From: an uncultured Lachnospiraceae bacterium
GTDB taxonomy: Bacteria; Bacillota; Clostridia; Lachnospirales; Lachnospiraceae
Direction: 5' to 3'
DNA length: 43,768 bases
Assembly: GCA_910579085.1 (NCBI GenBank)
Contig: CAJTRU010000004.1
Span: forward strand, 39,269-83,036
The notes under the pieces are model-generated. The model was not told the DNA's origin. It searched no databases and saw nothing but the letters and a program-made list of their open reading frames with translations. Positions 35,254 to 43,638 of the stretch are shown one piece after another. A program made the position numbers and the translations under genes. Numbering within the stretch: position 1 is the first letter of the stretch; every line of letters begins with the position of its first letter.

Positions 35254-35315
35254 TATAAATAATATAGGTATACACGTCCGTTTCATAAATTCCTGTACAA
35301 TAAACTATATGCAGG

Positions 35316-35390
35316 ATAGTTTACAGTTATCTTTTGTTAGTGTAATTTGGAGGACGGACGGTTTACAGCGCCAGAGCCACAATATTCCGT
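35316..35390 (+). repeat. Solitary half of a palindromic element
   Basis: GATAGTTTACAGTTATCTT, then GTGTAATTTGGAGGACGGAC, CGCCAGAGCC and AATATTCCGT match the left arm of 42091-42614 and the arms of 42735-42963 in order. No opposite arm was found nearby, so this is a decayed or half copy, between the DUF951 gene and the GH43 promoter. Confidence 0.65.
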
Positions 35391-35406
35391 ACAGAATAAC
35401 TTGTAA

Positions 35407-35595
35407 TCAACCCTCTTTTCTGTCCAGAAAACCCCTGAAATTCTTTTCAACCTGCTTCCTTGGAAGCATAACCTGATGTCCGCAGCCATTACATTTAAGC
35501 CGGATGTCCATACCTGTCCTCATAATTTCCCATGAATTATTTCCGCATGGATGCTGTTTTTTCATTTTAATTACATCTCCCGTTTTTAAATCCAT
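35407..35595 (-). CDS. DUF951 family protein
   Basis: 62 residues, cytoplasmic. It has the family's DLKTGDVIKMKKQHPCGNNSW N-terminal pattern and a CxxC in KCNGCGHQVMLPR, giving a small beta-rich zinc-ribbon-like fold of full family length. Function unknown; in many Firmicutes it lies near DNA-replication or translation genes, but not here. It has its own promoter upstream. Confidence 0.85.
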   Translation of the reverse strand: MDLKTGDVIKMKKQHPCGNNSWEIMRTGMDIRLKCNGCGHQVMLPRKQVEKNFRGFLDRKEG

Positions 35596-35677
35596 AACAA
35601 TACCCCTTTCCTGAACTTAATGCTTAATTTTTTGTTACAATAAGCTTTTTTACTTGCAATGCCACATATATTGGTGT

Positions 35678-35705
35678 ATTATAACATATATAACGTAGTT
35701 TTCAA
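35678..35705 (-). promoter_or_regulatory. Putative promoter of the DUF951 gene
   Basis: Minus-strand TATAAT (35678-35683), 16-bp spacer, TTGAAA (35700-35705), with TGT just before the -10. Confidence 0.5.
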
Positions 35706-35852
35706 AACTACATGTCATTTTATTCCATCCTACATAATGCATATATGGCTAATAATTTTTTATCAAGTATCATATCATATACATATAGATACAGAAAGAA
35801 CAATTTTTGTTAAAAATTACAATTAAAACTAATTTTATAAGGAGGAAAACAT

Positions 35853-36647
35853 ATGGAAGCCATTTCAAAAACAGGACATAATACACCAGACAAACCAATA
35901 AACTTGAAAAAAACTATATTTAACAGTTCTGACGGAACTATATCTGTTACCAGCCAGAATAGTACAAACACTGGAACAGCAATACAGGAGCAGGCAGGCA
36001 GAAGTTTTCTTAAAGACCCAGGAAGTGCACTGACACACCTTATTGGTGTACTGCTATCTGTTACCGGTTCTGTGCCATTAATATATAAAGCAGCAGGAAA
36101 TGGTACTTCACTGCCAGTTATTGCATCAGTTGTATTTATTATAAGCATGGCACTTTTATATCTTGCAAGTACTTTATACCATAGTATTAATGCCTCTGAA
36201 AAAATAACATGCATATTACAGAAATTTGACCATATAATGATTTATTTCCTTATTGCAGGGACTTATACACCTATATGCCTGCTAGCACTTCCCAAATCAT
36301 CAGGAATCCCTCTGCTTGCACTTATATGGGGCCTTACAGTATGTGGTTTTATACTAACTTTATTCTGGATTAATTCACCAAAATGGCTTAATTCAACTAT
36401 ATATATTTTAATGGGCTGGCTTTGTATATTCGCATTTAAACCACTCTTTACCGCAATATCCCAGGCAGCATTTGCATGGCTGTTTGCAGGAGGCATTATT
36501 TATACAATAGGAGGTGTTATTTATGCACTTAAACTTCCTGTATTTAATAAACTCCATAAAAATTTTGGTTCACATGAAATTTTCCATCTGTTTGTGCTTG
36601 GCGGGAGTATATGCCATTATTATATGATATACACTTTTTTACTTTAA
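35853..36647 (+). CDS. PAQR / haemolysin-III family membrane protein
   Basis: 264 residues, seven hydrophobic segments from about residue 60, ATG behind AAGGAGG. Family marks are DPGSALTHLIG (about 55-65), STLYHS with Ser106 and His110, KFDH with Asp126, GTYTP, and the C-terminal HEIFHLFVLGGSICHYY with His241, His245 and His255; Ser/His/Asp/His form the zinc site of this superfamily. The ~50-residue polar N-terminal extension is longer than in typical bacterial members (about 210-220 residues). Bacterial physiological roles are poorly defined, with membrane homeostasis suggested. Single gene with its own terminator. Confidence 0.9.
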   Translation: MEAISKTGHNTPDKPINLKKTIFNSSDGTISVTSQNSTNTGTAIQEQAGRSFLKDPGSALTHLIGVLLSVTGSVPLIYKAAGNGTSLPVIASVVFIISMALLYLASTLYHSINASEKITCILQKFDHIMIYFLIAGTYTPICLLALPKSSGIPLLALIWGLTVCGFILTLFWINSPKWLNSTIYILMGWLCIFAFKPLFTAISQAAFAWLFAGGIIYTIGGVIYALKLPVFNKLHKNFGSHEIFHLFVLGGSICHYYMIYTFLL

Positions 36648-36670
36648 AAATATATGTTACTAAAATAAAA

Positions 36671-36704
36671 CGGGCTGGCTTCTGCCATTGCCCGCTTATT
36701 TTTT
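36671..36704. terminator. Terminator of the PAQR gene, probably bidirectional
   Basis: CGGGC / GCCCG stem (36671-36675 with 36690-36694) followed by CTTATTTTTTC on the plus strand and by T-rich sequence on the minus strand, between two convergent genes. Confidence 0.7.
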
Positions 36705-36718
36705 CTTCTTTAAGCAAA

Positions 36719-38764
36719 TTACTTCATTTCTACGCTTTCTATTTCATTAACCCAGCTATAATATGCAGTTAAATCTTTTGCCATTGTATCTGTATCTATC
36801 CTTGATGAACTGTACAATAAAGCTTCCTGCTGCTCAATAACCGGGACTTCTACAGCCATCCCAAGTATACTGTTATAACAGCGTTTATACCTTTGTTTCC
36901 TGAATTTATCTTTTACAGTCCTGTCTGCCAGTTTTGCCAGCTTTGCAAATCCCTTGTTTGTAATGCCAAAAAGGCTGTCCTTGTCTGCATATCTTTTATA
37001 TAGGCTAATGCCTGTATTTGTATTACACCTTCCTGCCCACATCTGCAATTTACCGTTTGTAATTCTTTTTTCAACCTCTTCCTCACCACTTGCTGGTATA
37101 ATATCCAGTTCCATCCCTATATCCTGGAACATCCCTGCTGCCTGTGATACAAGCTGGTATAACGGGTTAGTTTCTCCTCCTGCTACAATTATAGAATACT
37201 CCAGGGCAGCACCAGCAGGTGCACTGCTTACAGACATGCCATTTATGGTATAACCTGCCGCCTCAAGATACGAAAGCACTGCTGCCTTTACATCTTCATA
37301 CCTTTTTTCTGCATCATCTTCTTCATTATATATTGCACCACCATTTATACCTCTGTTATATGCCTGCTTATAATCCTCATCTCCCTTACCTGCACAAAGC
37401 CAGGAGGCAGAAGAACATGGATATTGTATTATGCACAGCCCGTCTTTATAATAATCATATAAATTATCCCTAAATGCACTAAATGCAACAGCAAACGCCT
37501 TGCGCAGGTTTTTTGACTGCCTGCTGCCTGGCTCTTTCCCTGTTTTAACATTTTGTGCGTTAATTCCAATATACTGGTAAACACCCGTTGGTACAAAGTT
37601 TGTTGTAATTTTATTTCCAGTTATTTCACCATTAGAATTGGCATATGCTACCCATGATATATCCTCACCATCAAGTACAGTATTAATAACATCAACCGTT
37701 CCTTCTGTCATTTCAAGTGCTTCTGCATTACGGTTAAGCACAGACCCGTCCCCATTATTTTCTTCTGTTACACCATCGCCAGAAGCCGCTGTTCCCTGGC
37801 TGCCAGCCGTTTCCCTGTCAATTTTTGACTGTGCCGCTTTTAAAATACCACCCATTTCTTTAAGCTGTACATATGCTATTTTAGGGCATCCTTTATAATA
37901 TATTTCATTGGATGCATAATAGGCTATTTTTTCTTCATATTTTACAAACCTGTAAGGTCCTGCCCCTGCTGGTGATGTTTTATTAGCACATATTCCAGAA
38001 ATATCACCCTTTTTAAATCCAAACCTTTTTTTACTATAATTATACTTTGCAACATCCCCATAGTAATGCAACGGGCAGACTGGTATCTTAAGCGCCTCTG
38101 CCATAGAAACATTAAAACCATCTGTTATAATGCTCATTTTATAGTTGCCTAGACGCTTTATGCCAGAAATATTTTTTACTTTTTTATTATTCTGGTATCT
38201 TAAAAGCCCTTTTATATTCTGGTTTCCAAGATTATAACTTCCCTTATAATCCTTGTCACACAAAACATACATAGTAAAAATCACATCATCAATTGTAACT
38301 GGCTCACCATCACTAAACCTTAAGTCATCACGCAACAATATAGTATATAATGTTTCATCCTTCTTTTTGTTATATTTTACCTCTATATCAGCTGGCCCGT
38401 AATAAGTATAACTGTTGCCATTATACGTTTTAACTTCACCATCAATCCCTTTATAGATAATTTGCCCCTGCCTGTCACATGACACAAGATATAACTGTGT
38501 CAAGTCAACCGCCTGCTTATCATCCATGCTTTTTGCAGCAAATGGGTTAAACTTTTTACTTAATTTGTCACAGCCTATAACCAGAGGCTTGTCAGACTGT
38601 CCCTCACCCTTACCTTGTGCATCTATATTACCATTATCAACAACGGCAGTCGCCTGCGGCTTTGGCTTAGGTTTTTTCTCCTGTTTTCTGGAACATCCTG
38701 CTGCACACACTATTACAAGCAATAAAACTACAGCCGTTGCAAATCTTTTAAAGATTACTCTCAT
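36719..38764 (-). CDS. Orphan family-5 (oligopeptide-type) solute-binding lipoprotein
   Basis: 681 residues; lipobox CAAGC with lipidated Cys24, then a Lys/Pro-rich tether. The SBP_bac_5 body starts near residue 60 (LVIGCDKLSKKFNPF, the usual first strand) and contains DLRFSDGEPVTIDDVIFTMYVL, the hallmark of the family. A Gly/Asn/Glu-rich low-complexity insert (about 320-350) lies in the middle. Such proteins normally bind peptides, but some bind nickel, opines or sugars, and no permease or ATPase gene is adjacent. ATG behind GGGGGATT. Ligand unknown. Confidence 0.82.
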   Translation of the reverse strand: MRVIFKRFATAVVLLLVIVCAAGCSRKQEKKPKPKPQATAVVDNGNIDAQGKGEGQSDKPLVIGCDKLSKKFNPFAAKSMDDKQAVDLTQLYLVSCDRQGQIIYKGIDGEVKTYNGNSYTYYGPADIEVKYNKKKDETLYTILLRDDLRFSDGEPVTIDDVIFTMYVLCDKDYKGSYNLGNQNIKGLLRYQNNKKVKNISGIKRLGNYKMSIITDGFNVSMAEALKIPVCPLHYYGDVAKYNYSKKRFGFKKGDISGICANKTSPAGAGPYRFVKYEEKIAYYASNEIYYKGCPKIAYVQLKEMGGILKAAQSKIDRETAGSQGTAASGDGVTEENNGDGSVLNRNAEALEMTEGTVDVINTVLDGEDISWVAYANSNGEITGNKITTNFVPTGVYQYIGINAQNVKTGKEPGSRQSKNLRKAFAVAFSAFRDNLYDYYKDGLCIIQYPCSSASWLCAGKGDEDYKQAYNRGINGGAIYNEEDDAEKRYEDVKAAVLSYLEAAGYTINGMSVSSAPAGAALEYSIIVAGGETNPLYQLVSQAAGMFQDIGMELDIIPASGEEEVEKRITNGKLQMWAGRCNTNTGISLYKRYADKDSLFGITNKGFAKLAKLADRTVKDKFRKQRYKRCYNSILGMAVEVPVIEQQEALLYSSSRIDTDTMAKDLTAYYSWVNEIESVEMK

Positions 38765-38823
38765 ATTAATCCCCCATGCCGTATCTGCCGGCTCAAATAA
38801 TATAGCTGGGCAAGCCCGCTTTA

Positions 38824-38875
38824 GAAAAACACTCCAGTTTGCATTTTCCTATGTAAAATTACAACAAAAACTGGA
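38824..38875 (-). terminator. Probable terminator of the Nudix operon
   Basis: Minus-strand TCCAGTTTT and AAACTGGA arms with a 26-base loop, followed by GTGTTTTTC. It lies just past the Nudix stop and before the family-5 SBP gene. Confidence 0.5.
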
Positions 38876-38891
38876 CATTACAATAGTATAT

Positions 38892-39515
38892 TTATATATC
38901 CAGGAAACCAAACGGGTTTTCCGGACTGCTTTTTAAGAACTGCATAAGCATGTATGCTGCCCTTATCGTTACAAGCCCCTCTGAAAGTATTTCTTTCACC
39001 TTTTCTTTATCTGCAATTATAACTTCTATATCTTCTGTTGCTTCATTACCTTCAGTTGAAGGTGTACCTGATGCATAACCATAAACTGTAATGTCACATT
39101 CATCTGCCATACCCTGGCTTTGTATAAATGGTCTTTTCAGGCAGTCCGGATAATCTGTAAATGGCTCAAAATCCATTCCCGTTTCTTCTTTAATCTCCCT
39201 TACCGCTGTCTGCCATGCTGTTTCCCCCTTGTCAATAAGTCCTGCTGGCAGTTCATACACATAATTATTCACTGGATACCTGTATTGCCTGACAAGCAGT
39301 ATTTTAGAAGGGTCTTCTTTAAGTACAGCATAAAAAACTGCCCCCTCTGCCCAAAGCCTGCCAGTCTGGCACATAAGTTCCCCTTCTTCCCTCCTTGTAG
39401 CAAAATAATATGAAAAACTGTTGCCATCTGCATCTACTGCCTGCGCTTCATACATATTTAAAAATTTATTATCTGTCTGCTTTATCCAGCCCTTTACATG
39501 CTCACGTTCTTTCAT
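38892..39515 (-). CDS. Nudix hydrolase, ADP-ribose pyrophosphatase type
   Basis: 207 residues with a complete Nudix box at 92-114 (Gly92, Glu98, REIKEETG at 106-113), which binds the catalytic metals. The preceding LVRQYRYPVNNYVYELPAG (about 74-92) is the pattern of NudF-type ADP-ribose/ADP-sugar pyrophosphatases, including the ELPAG before the box. It probably cleaves ADP-ribose to AMP and ribose-5-phosphate. It is the last gene of a four-gene run with YbaK, a U32-like protein and asparaginase. Confidence 0.87.
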   Translation of the reverse strand: MKEREHVKGWIKQTDNKFLNMYEAQAVDADGNSFSYYFATRREEGELMCQTGRLWAEGAVFYAVLKEDPSKILLVRQYRYPVNNYVYELPAGLIDKGETAWQTAVREIKEETGMDFEPFTDYPDCLKRPFIQSQGMADECDITVYGYASGTPSTEGNEATEDIEVIIADKEKVKEILSEGLVTIRAAYMLMQFLKSSPENPFGFLDI

Positions 39516-39556
39516 ACAATTCCCCTTTCAATATACCCCATTAAACCACTGTTGCC

Positions 39557-40036
39557 TTAATGGACTATTATATCTGCATACTTTCCGCCTGTTACTTTTA
39601 TTAAATCATCTGGGTTAAGAAATATCTGTGCGCCAAGCCGCCCGCCACTTATAATAATATTTTCAAAACTTTTTGCACTTTCATGTACAAATACTGGATA
39701 CTGTTTCTTCATTCCAATTGGCGTACACCCGCCTCTTACATAGCCTGTTACTTTATTAATATCTTTAACATGAAGGAGGGCAACATTTTTCTCTCCTGCT
39801 TCCTTTGCTGCTATTTTCAGGTCCAGTTCTTCTGCAACTGGAATAACAAACACATAATACTGTCCGCTTTTGCCAGTTACTACTAGTGTCTTAAATGAAA
39901 TATTATAATCCTGTCCTAACATATCTGCTATTGACTTTCCATCTACAAAATTATCACAATCATATGTATTTAATTCATATTTAATTTTATTCTTATCAAG
40001 AATTCTCATAGCATTTGTTTTAACTTCTTTTCCCAT
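39557..40036 (-). CDS. ybaK: YbaK/EbsC-type Cys-tRNA(Pro) deacylase
   Basis: 159 residues, full length for the family. The N terminus NAMRILDKNKIKYELNTYDC, the FKTLVVTGKSGQYYVFVIPV strand with the conserved Lys, the NKVTGYVRGGCTPIGMKKQYPVF segment and the terminal SGGRLGAQIFLNPDDLI are the standard YbaK motifs. It hydrolyses mischarged Cys-tRNA(Pro) in the cytoplasm. It lies 41 bp before the Nudix gene and 30 bp behind the U32-like gene. Confidence 0.92.
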   Translation of the reverse strand: MGKEVKTNAMRILDKNKIKYELNTYDCDNFVDGKSIADMLGQDYNISFKTLVVTGKSGQYYVFVIPVAEELDLKIAAKEAGEKNVALLHVKDINKVTGYVRGGCTPIGMKKQYPVFVHESAKSFENIIISGGRLGAQIFLNPDDLIKVTGGKYADIIVH

Positions 40037-40066
40037 AATATAATACCTGCCTCGCCCGTTATCTTT

Positions 40067-40942
40067 CTATCTTTCAAGACGTTCCAGTGCTTTTAAAACT
40101 GACAGCCTCACTTTATCCCTGTGCAAAGGCTTTACAAGATAGTACATATAACTTTCCATTACTGTATATACATTAAATGCCCTGCCATCAAGCTTAAACT
40201 TATTATATCCCATCTGAAAATATTTTCCATATAAATCTTCAGTTGTAATAAAAGTTTCATTTGCTAAAAACTCGTAAAAATCCCTGTTAATTGCGGGGCA
40301 CATTGGAAAATCCGCACTGTCAAATTCTAGCTGCGCCCTTGAAACTTCCCTGTAATGCTTAGTGCTGTTTGGACATGAATCCATGCAAAACGAATCAACA
40401 AGAATTTCATATCTGTCCTTATTCTTAAGTTTTTCAAGTTTATCTGTATTATTAAACGATTTGTCCAGAACAATTATATAATAATCATTTAAAGCTTCCT
40501 TTTCAACTCCTTCAATTGTTTTTATTTCCCTTGTTGTTGAAAGGATTATCTTATATCCTGGATAATTTTTCCGTATATATTCCTCTAATAATGGTGAATT
40601 TACAAGCACCTCATTCATTCCATTATCTGCAAGTTCCAGGCACATGTTACAGAATGTATCATATAAATGCTTTTCCTCTAATAACGAATTAGTAAAAGTA
40701 AACCTGCATGGTATGCCCCTGTTATTATACTCTTCCAAAACAGCTAAAACCTGTTCTTTACGTGCATATCCAGGACAAACCCTTCCGCCATTCCATAGTG
40801 AACCAGGGAAACACCCATATACAGCACCTATTTCTATATTGTCATAAAAACATTCCGGATATTCATTTAATAAATTAATTATCAATTCATTTAACGCAAA
40901 TTTATTATAAAAGTCTGGTAAATAAAACTTAATTTTCTCCAT
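40067..40942 (-). CDS. Peptidase U32-like TIM-barrel protein, uncharacterised
   Basis: 291 residues, cytoplasmic. The order of segments (IEIGAVYGCFPGSLWNGGR, then PCRFTFTNSLLEEKH, then VNSPLLEEYIRKNYP, then an ILVDSFCMDSCPNSTKHY motif) is like the barrel of U32 proteins, with a clustered CxxxC in the position where U32 family members carry conserved Cys. Two further Cys residues (about 225-230, DFPMCPAINR, and at 36, YPECFYD) could complete an iron-sulphur or metal site; some U32-like proteins (UbiU/UbiV) bind a [4Fe-4S] cluster. It is shorter than RlhA/UbiU and lacks a recognised partner. Function unknown. It lies 21 bp behind the asparaginase gene. Confidence 0.6.
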   Translation of the reverse strand: MEKIKFYLPDFYNKFALNELIINLLNEYPECFYDNIEIGAVYGCFPGSLWNGGRVCPGYARKEQVLAVLEEYNNRGIPCRFTFTNSLLEEKHLYDTFCNMCLELADNGMNEVLVNSPLLEEYIRKNYPGYKIILSTTREIKTIEGVEKEALNDYYIIVLDKSFNNTDKLEKLKNKDRYEILVDSFCMDSCPNSTKHYREVSRAQLEFDSADFPMCPAINRDFYEFLANETFITTEDLYGKYFQMGYNKFKLDGRAFNVYTVMESYMYYLVKPLHRDKVRLSVLKALERLER

Positions 40943-40963
40943 ATATAAAATTCTCCTTTCCAG

Positions 40964-42001
40964 CTATTCACTGCCAGCAATATCATTTGCCAGTGGTGTC
41001 TGCATTATCTCCACTATTTCACTTGTACTTTTATTATTAATAATACACAGCCATAATTTAATATACATTGCTTCAGGAGAAGCTGCTGGAAGCACATAAA
41101 AACCATATTCCTTATAACATTTTACACTTTCATAATCCGCACCAGCCCCTGCACCTGTAATAAATACAGGAATACCCTCTGCCCTTGTATAATCTGCAAA
41201 CTCTTTTAAAACACCTGGCGTGCTGCATATTGTCCCTGAATGGTATGTGTAATGGAGCACAGCCCTTATATTTCTGCCAGGCATTGTATATTCCATCCCA
41301 GGATATGGATGTACTACCATTATTCCAGAAAAACTGCTTCCTCCAGGCACACTAGCTATAACAGTATTAATTCCACTTATATTCTCTTCCATGCCATTAG
41401 CCACTGGTTCTGTACCATTTCTGTAAACAAACTTCCTGCCATCAAAATAGCCATAATACAAGCCACATACACTATATAAACTGTCACTATACGCCTGGTG
41501 CATAATTAACCTTGTGGCATAATGCATCCTTGGAAAATCACCACTGTTGCGGTAAGAAACAAAAACACCCTTACCATTTTTCTGGCGTATAAATTCTACT
41601 GCATAATAAAAATTATCCAGCCCGTTTGAACGCATATCTTCAAGCACATAATTAGCAGAAACCAGTACAACAGGTATCCCACAACCTTTCATTATATACC
41701 CTGCAAATGCTGCTGTATATTGTATTGTATCCGTGCCATGTGTTATTATAATACCATCATACATATCTGGCTTTATACTTCCAAGACATTCTGCCAGAAG
41801 ACGGAAATTACTACAGTCAATATTTTCACTAAGAGCCTGGTATGGGGTTAAAATATCAAATTCAATACCAGCAGCGTCTTTTCCAGCACGTTCTCTATAT
41901 AATTCCAGCAGCTTGTATGGTTTCCCCTTATCAGGTGATACAAAACCGCTATTCTCTGTACTTCCTATAGTCCCTCCTGTAAAAACCAGCAAAATTACCA
42001 T
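40964..42001 (-). CDS. L-asparaginase, type I-like
   Basis: 345 residues. The first active-site motif TGGTIGS starts at Thr8 and the second, THGTDT, has Thr90/Asp91; both nucleophile regions of the asparaginase/glutaminase family are intact. No signal peptide, so it is a cytoplasmic asparaginase converting asparagine to aspartate and ammonia. The middle (VVLVSANYVLEDMRSNGLDN) matches the family pattern of a PVVLTGA-like strand and D-R-N segment with some divergence. GGAGGG precedes the ATG. It heads a four-gene unit just downstream of the repeat-rich region. Confidence 0.88.
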   Translation of the reverse strand: MVILLVFTGGTIGSTENSGFVSPDKGKPYKLLELYRERAGKDAAGIEFDILTPYQALSENIDCSNFRLLAECLGSIKPDMYDGIIITHGTDTIQYTAAFAGYIMKGCGIPVVLVSANYVLEDMRSNGLDNFYYAVEFIRQKNGKGVFVSYRNSGDFPRMHYATRLIMHQAYSDSLYSVCGLYYGYFDGRKFVYRNGTEPVANGMEENISGINTVIASVPGGSSFSGIMVVHPYPGMEYTMPGRNIRAVLHYTYHSGTICSTPGVLKEFADYTRAEGIPVFITGAGAGADYESVKCYKEYGFYVLPAASPEAMYIKLWLCIINNKSTSEIVEIMQTPLANDIAGSE

Positions 42002-42090
42002 AACCAGCCCTCCATATAATCAATAAAGCATGTCCTTGGACATACTCTAAATATTATCACAAAATATAATATCCATGCAAGGTATTAGGA

Positions 42091-42614
42091 TAATTTCCAG
42101 TTATCTTTTGCTTGTGTAATTTGGCGGACGGTTTCCAGAGCCAGAGCCAGAATATCCAGTGAAAAAAAGCATGCCGGAGGCATGGCTTTTGTACGCATTC
42201 CGCTACGGTACAATGTCATTAAGTTAAGGAGGCTTGTTTAAAAATAGTATAATTACTGAAGCTGGCAAACCCAAAGTGTCTTACATGAACAAAGCACGCT
42301 TCCGCTTGGGCCCGCACGCAATGGATGCATAAAGCCCTTAATGTTCCTACGGAACATTTTAAGACAGGGCTTAAGCACCAGCGGCTTCGCACAGCTTGTT
42401 CATGTAAGCACATTTGGAATTTGCCAGCTAATCTAATCTTTGGCACTTTCCAAAAACATCCCTGTCAAAAACCTTAACTTAATGACATTGCGCTACGGTA
42501 AGCCACGCAGCGGCACATAAAGTACCCCTTTTACTGGATATTACTGTCATCTGGCACTGTAAACCTGTCATTATAAACAAGTAAAACATTGTACAGCAAG
42601 ATAACTGTAAATTA
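42091..42614. repeat. Outer palindromic element enclosing copy 3
   Basis: Left arm TAATTTCCAGTTATCTT, GTGTAATTTGGCGGACGG, CCAGAGCCAGAATATCCAG; right arm is its imperfect complement ending at 42614 (AAGATAACTGTAAATTA). Inner arms AATGTCATTAAGTTAAGG / CCTTAACTTAATGACATT flank the 168-bp element. The minus strand near 42500-42522 carries CTTTATGTGCCGCTGCGTGG, a version of the conserved core motif. It is related, in opposite orientation, to 21074-21509. Confidence 0.75.
42261..42428 (-). repeat. Palindromic element copy 3 (168 bp)
   Basis: It begins GCTGGCAAACCCAAAGTGTC and ends with GGAATTTGCCAGC. Its reverse complement is almost the same as 21242-21408 throughout, including the GGTGC-TTAAGCCC core, the AATGTTCC/GGAACATT hairpin with changed loop bases, TTGCGTG and AAGCGGAAGCGTGC. 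Confidence 0.85.
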
Positions 42615-42734
42615 TGGTGAGGTGAAGGTGATTTAGACAAACGGCAGTACAGTGAAATTATTTTTATATTAATACCTATACATCAGTAATTATTACCCAC
42701 CACCCCATTTCCATTTATCTGTTTATTTTGTGTC
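42615..42734. other. Spacer between palindromic elements
   Basis: About 120 bp between two repeats, with no gene, promoter or structure that I can support. Confidence 0.4.
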
Positions 42735-42963
42735 TTAGTGTAAATTTGCGGTGACAGGTTTTGCGTGCCAGATGCCATGAATTATTCCGTAAAAGGGGCA
42801 CTTTAACCCCGCCGGCATTTAAGCCAGTATTTTCCAGAGGAAACGTAAGTTTACTTTGGAAAATACTGGCTTTATGTGCCGCTGCGTGGGTTAACGTAGC
42901 GGAAGCGTGCCCTTTTACGGAATATTCTGGCCTCTGGCACAGAAACCGTCCGTTTTACACCAA
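42735..42963 (+). repeat. Palindromic element of a second core type (229 bp)
   Basis: Imperfect terminal inverted repeats of about 65 bp: TTAGTGTAAATTTGCGG, TGCCAG, ATTATTCCGTAAAAGGGG at the left and TTGGTGTAAAACGGACGG, TGCCAGAGGCCAGAATATTC at the right (reverse complement). The core is CGGCA-TTTAAGCC-AGTATTTTCC / GGAAAATACT-GGCTTTATG-TGCCG, followed by CTGCGTG and TAGCGGAAGCGTGC. Stems differ from the other copies but pair, and the motifs around them are kept. The right end supplies the stop codon of the gene at 42955. Confidence 0.8.
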
Positions 42964-43638
42964 CATAATAAGTGGTAATACAGCTTTTATTATTACCATT
43001 ATTATTGTATAGATTATTACAAGTGCACTAGAAATGCTATAGATTTTTTTATTGGCTGGAAGGCTGCTTTCTTCATTATATGCATGGATAAGTGTTGTTA
43101 AAGAGATAATATTTCCAGCAATTACAAATATAAAGAAAAAGAAATTTCCCAGAAACATAAATAAAGAACCTGTAAGAAGAAACAAAGAGTCTATTACTAC
43201 TTTAACACCTGTTAAGGCAAGCATTTTTGAAAACATTGTTTTTTCCTTGAATATTATGCCTGTACTTACAAACAATAATCCTGAAAAACCAAAATCAAAA
43301 ACCAGGGCAAGCAGTAAAGTAATAATTATTATGCCAGGCAAGAAAATATTAATCCACGAAAAGTATAACCTGTATCTTATATTTATAACAAGTACAAATA
43401 TTATACTTGTAATTAATACAGATATTAAGTTTATAGCAATAAGTATAAGGGACGTTTTTATATTACCCTCTGCTGCCACTTGTCTTGCGGCACTGGCTGG
43501 ATTTTTTATAAGCTGTACAAACCATTGCAAAACATTTGATGGCTGTTTCCAGTCTGGCATGGCATTACTGCCTGCTGTTTTTTCTGTATTGTTGCTGGCA
43601 TAAAGCCCGCTCCCGTAATAGTTGTGTTTTTCTACCAT
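42955..43638 (-). CDS. Polytopic membrane protein, YIP1-like
   Basis: 227 residues; a ~65-residue polar N terminus (YYGSGLYASNNTEKTAGSN) is followed by five hydrophobic segments from about residue 63 to the end. The layout, SLILIAINLISVLITSI start, paired helices and short loops, resembles YIP1-type proteins, like the C-terminal part of 25950-28007, but I do not recognise a named family with certainty. ATG behind AAAAGGAGG. The stop codon TAA (42955-42957) lies in the terminal repeat of the adjacent element (GTGTAA), so its last residues may have been set by that insertion. Function unknown. Confidence 0.65.
   Translation of the reverse strand: MVEKHNYYGSGLYASNNTEKTAGSNAMPDWKQPSNVLQWFVQLIKNPASAARQVAAEGNIKTSLILIAINLISVLITSIIFVLVINIRYRLYFSWINIFLPGIIIITLLLALVFDFGFSGLLFVSTGIIFKEKTMFSKMLALTGVKVVIDSLFLLTGSLFMFLGNFFFFIFVIAGNIISLTTLIHAYNEESSLPANKKIYSISSALVIIYTIIMVIIKAVLPLIMLV

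Noticed and set aside
42219..42446. 75-codon open frame inside the repeat region
   Set aside because: It runs through the palindromic element on the minus strand, with no ribosome site and a Cys/His-rich composition caused by the repeat.
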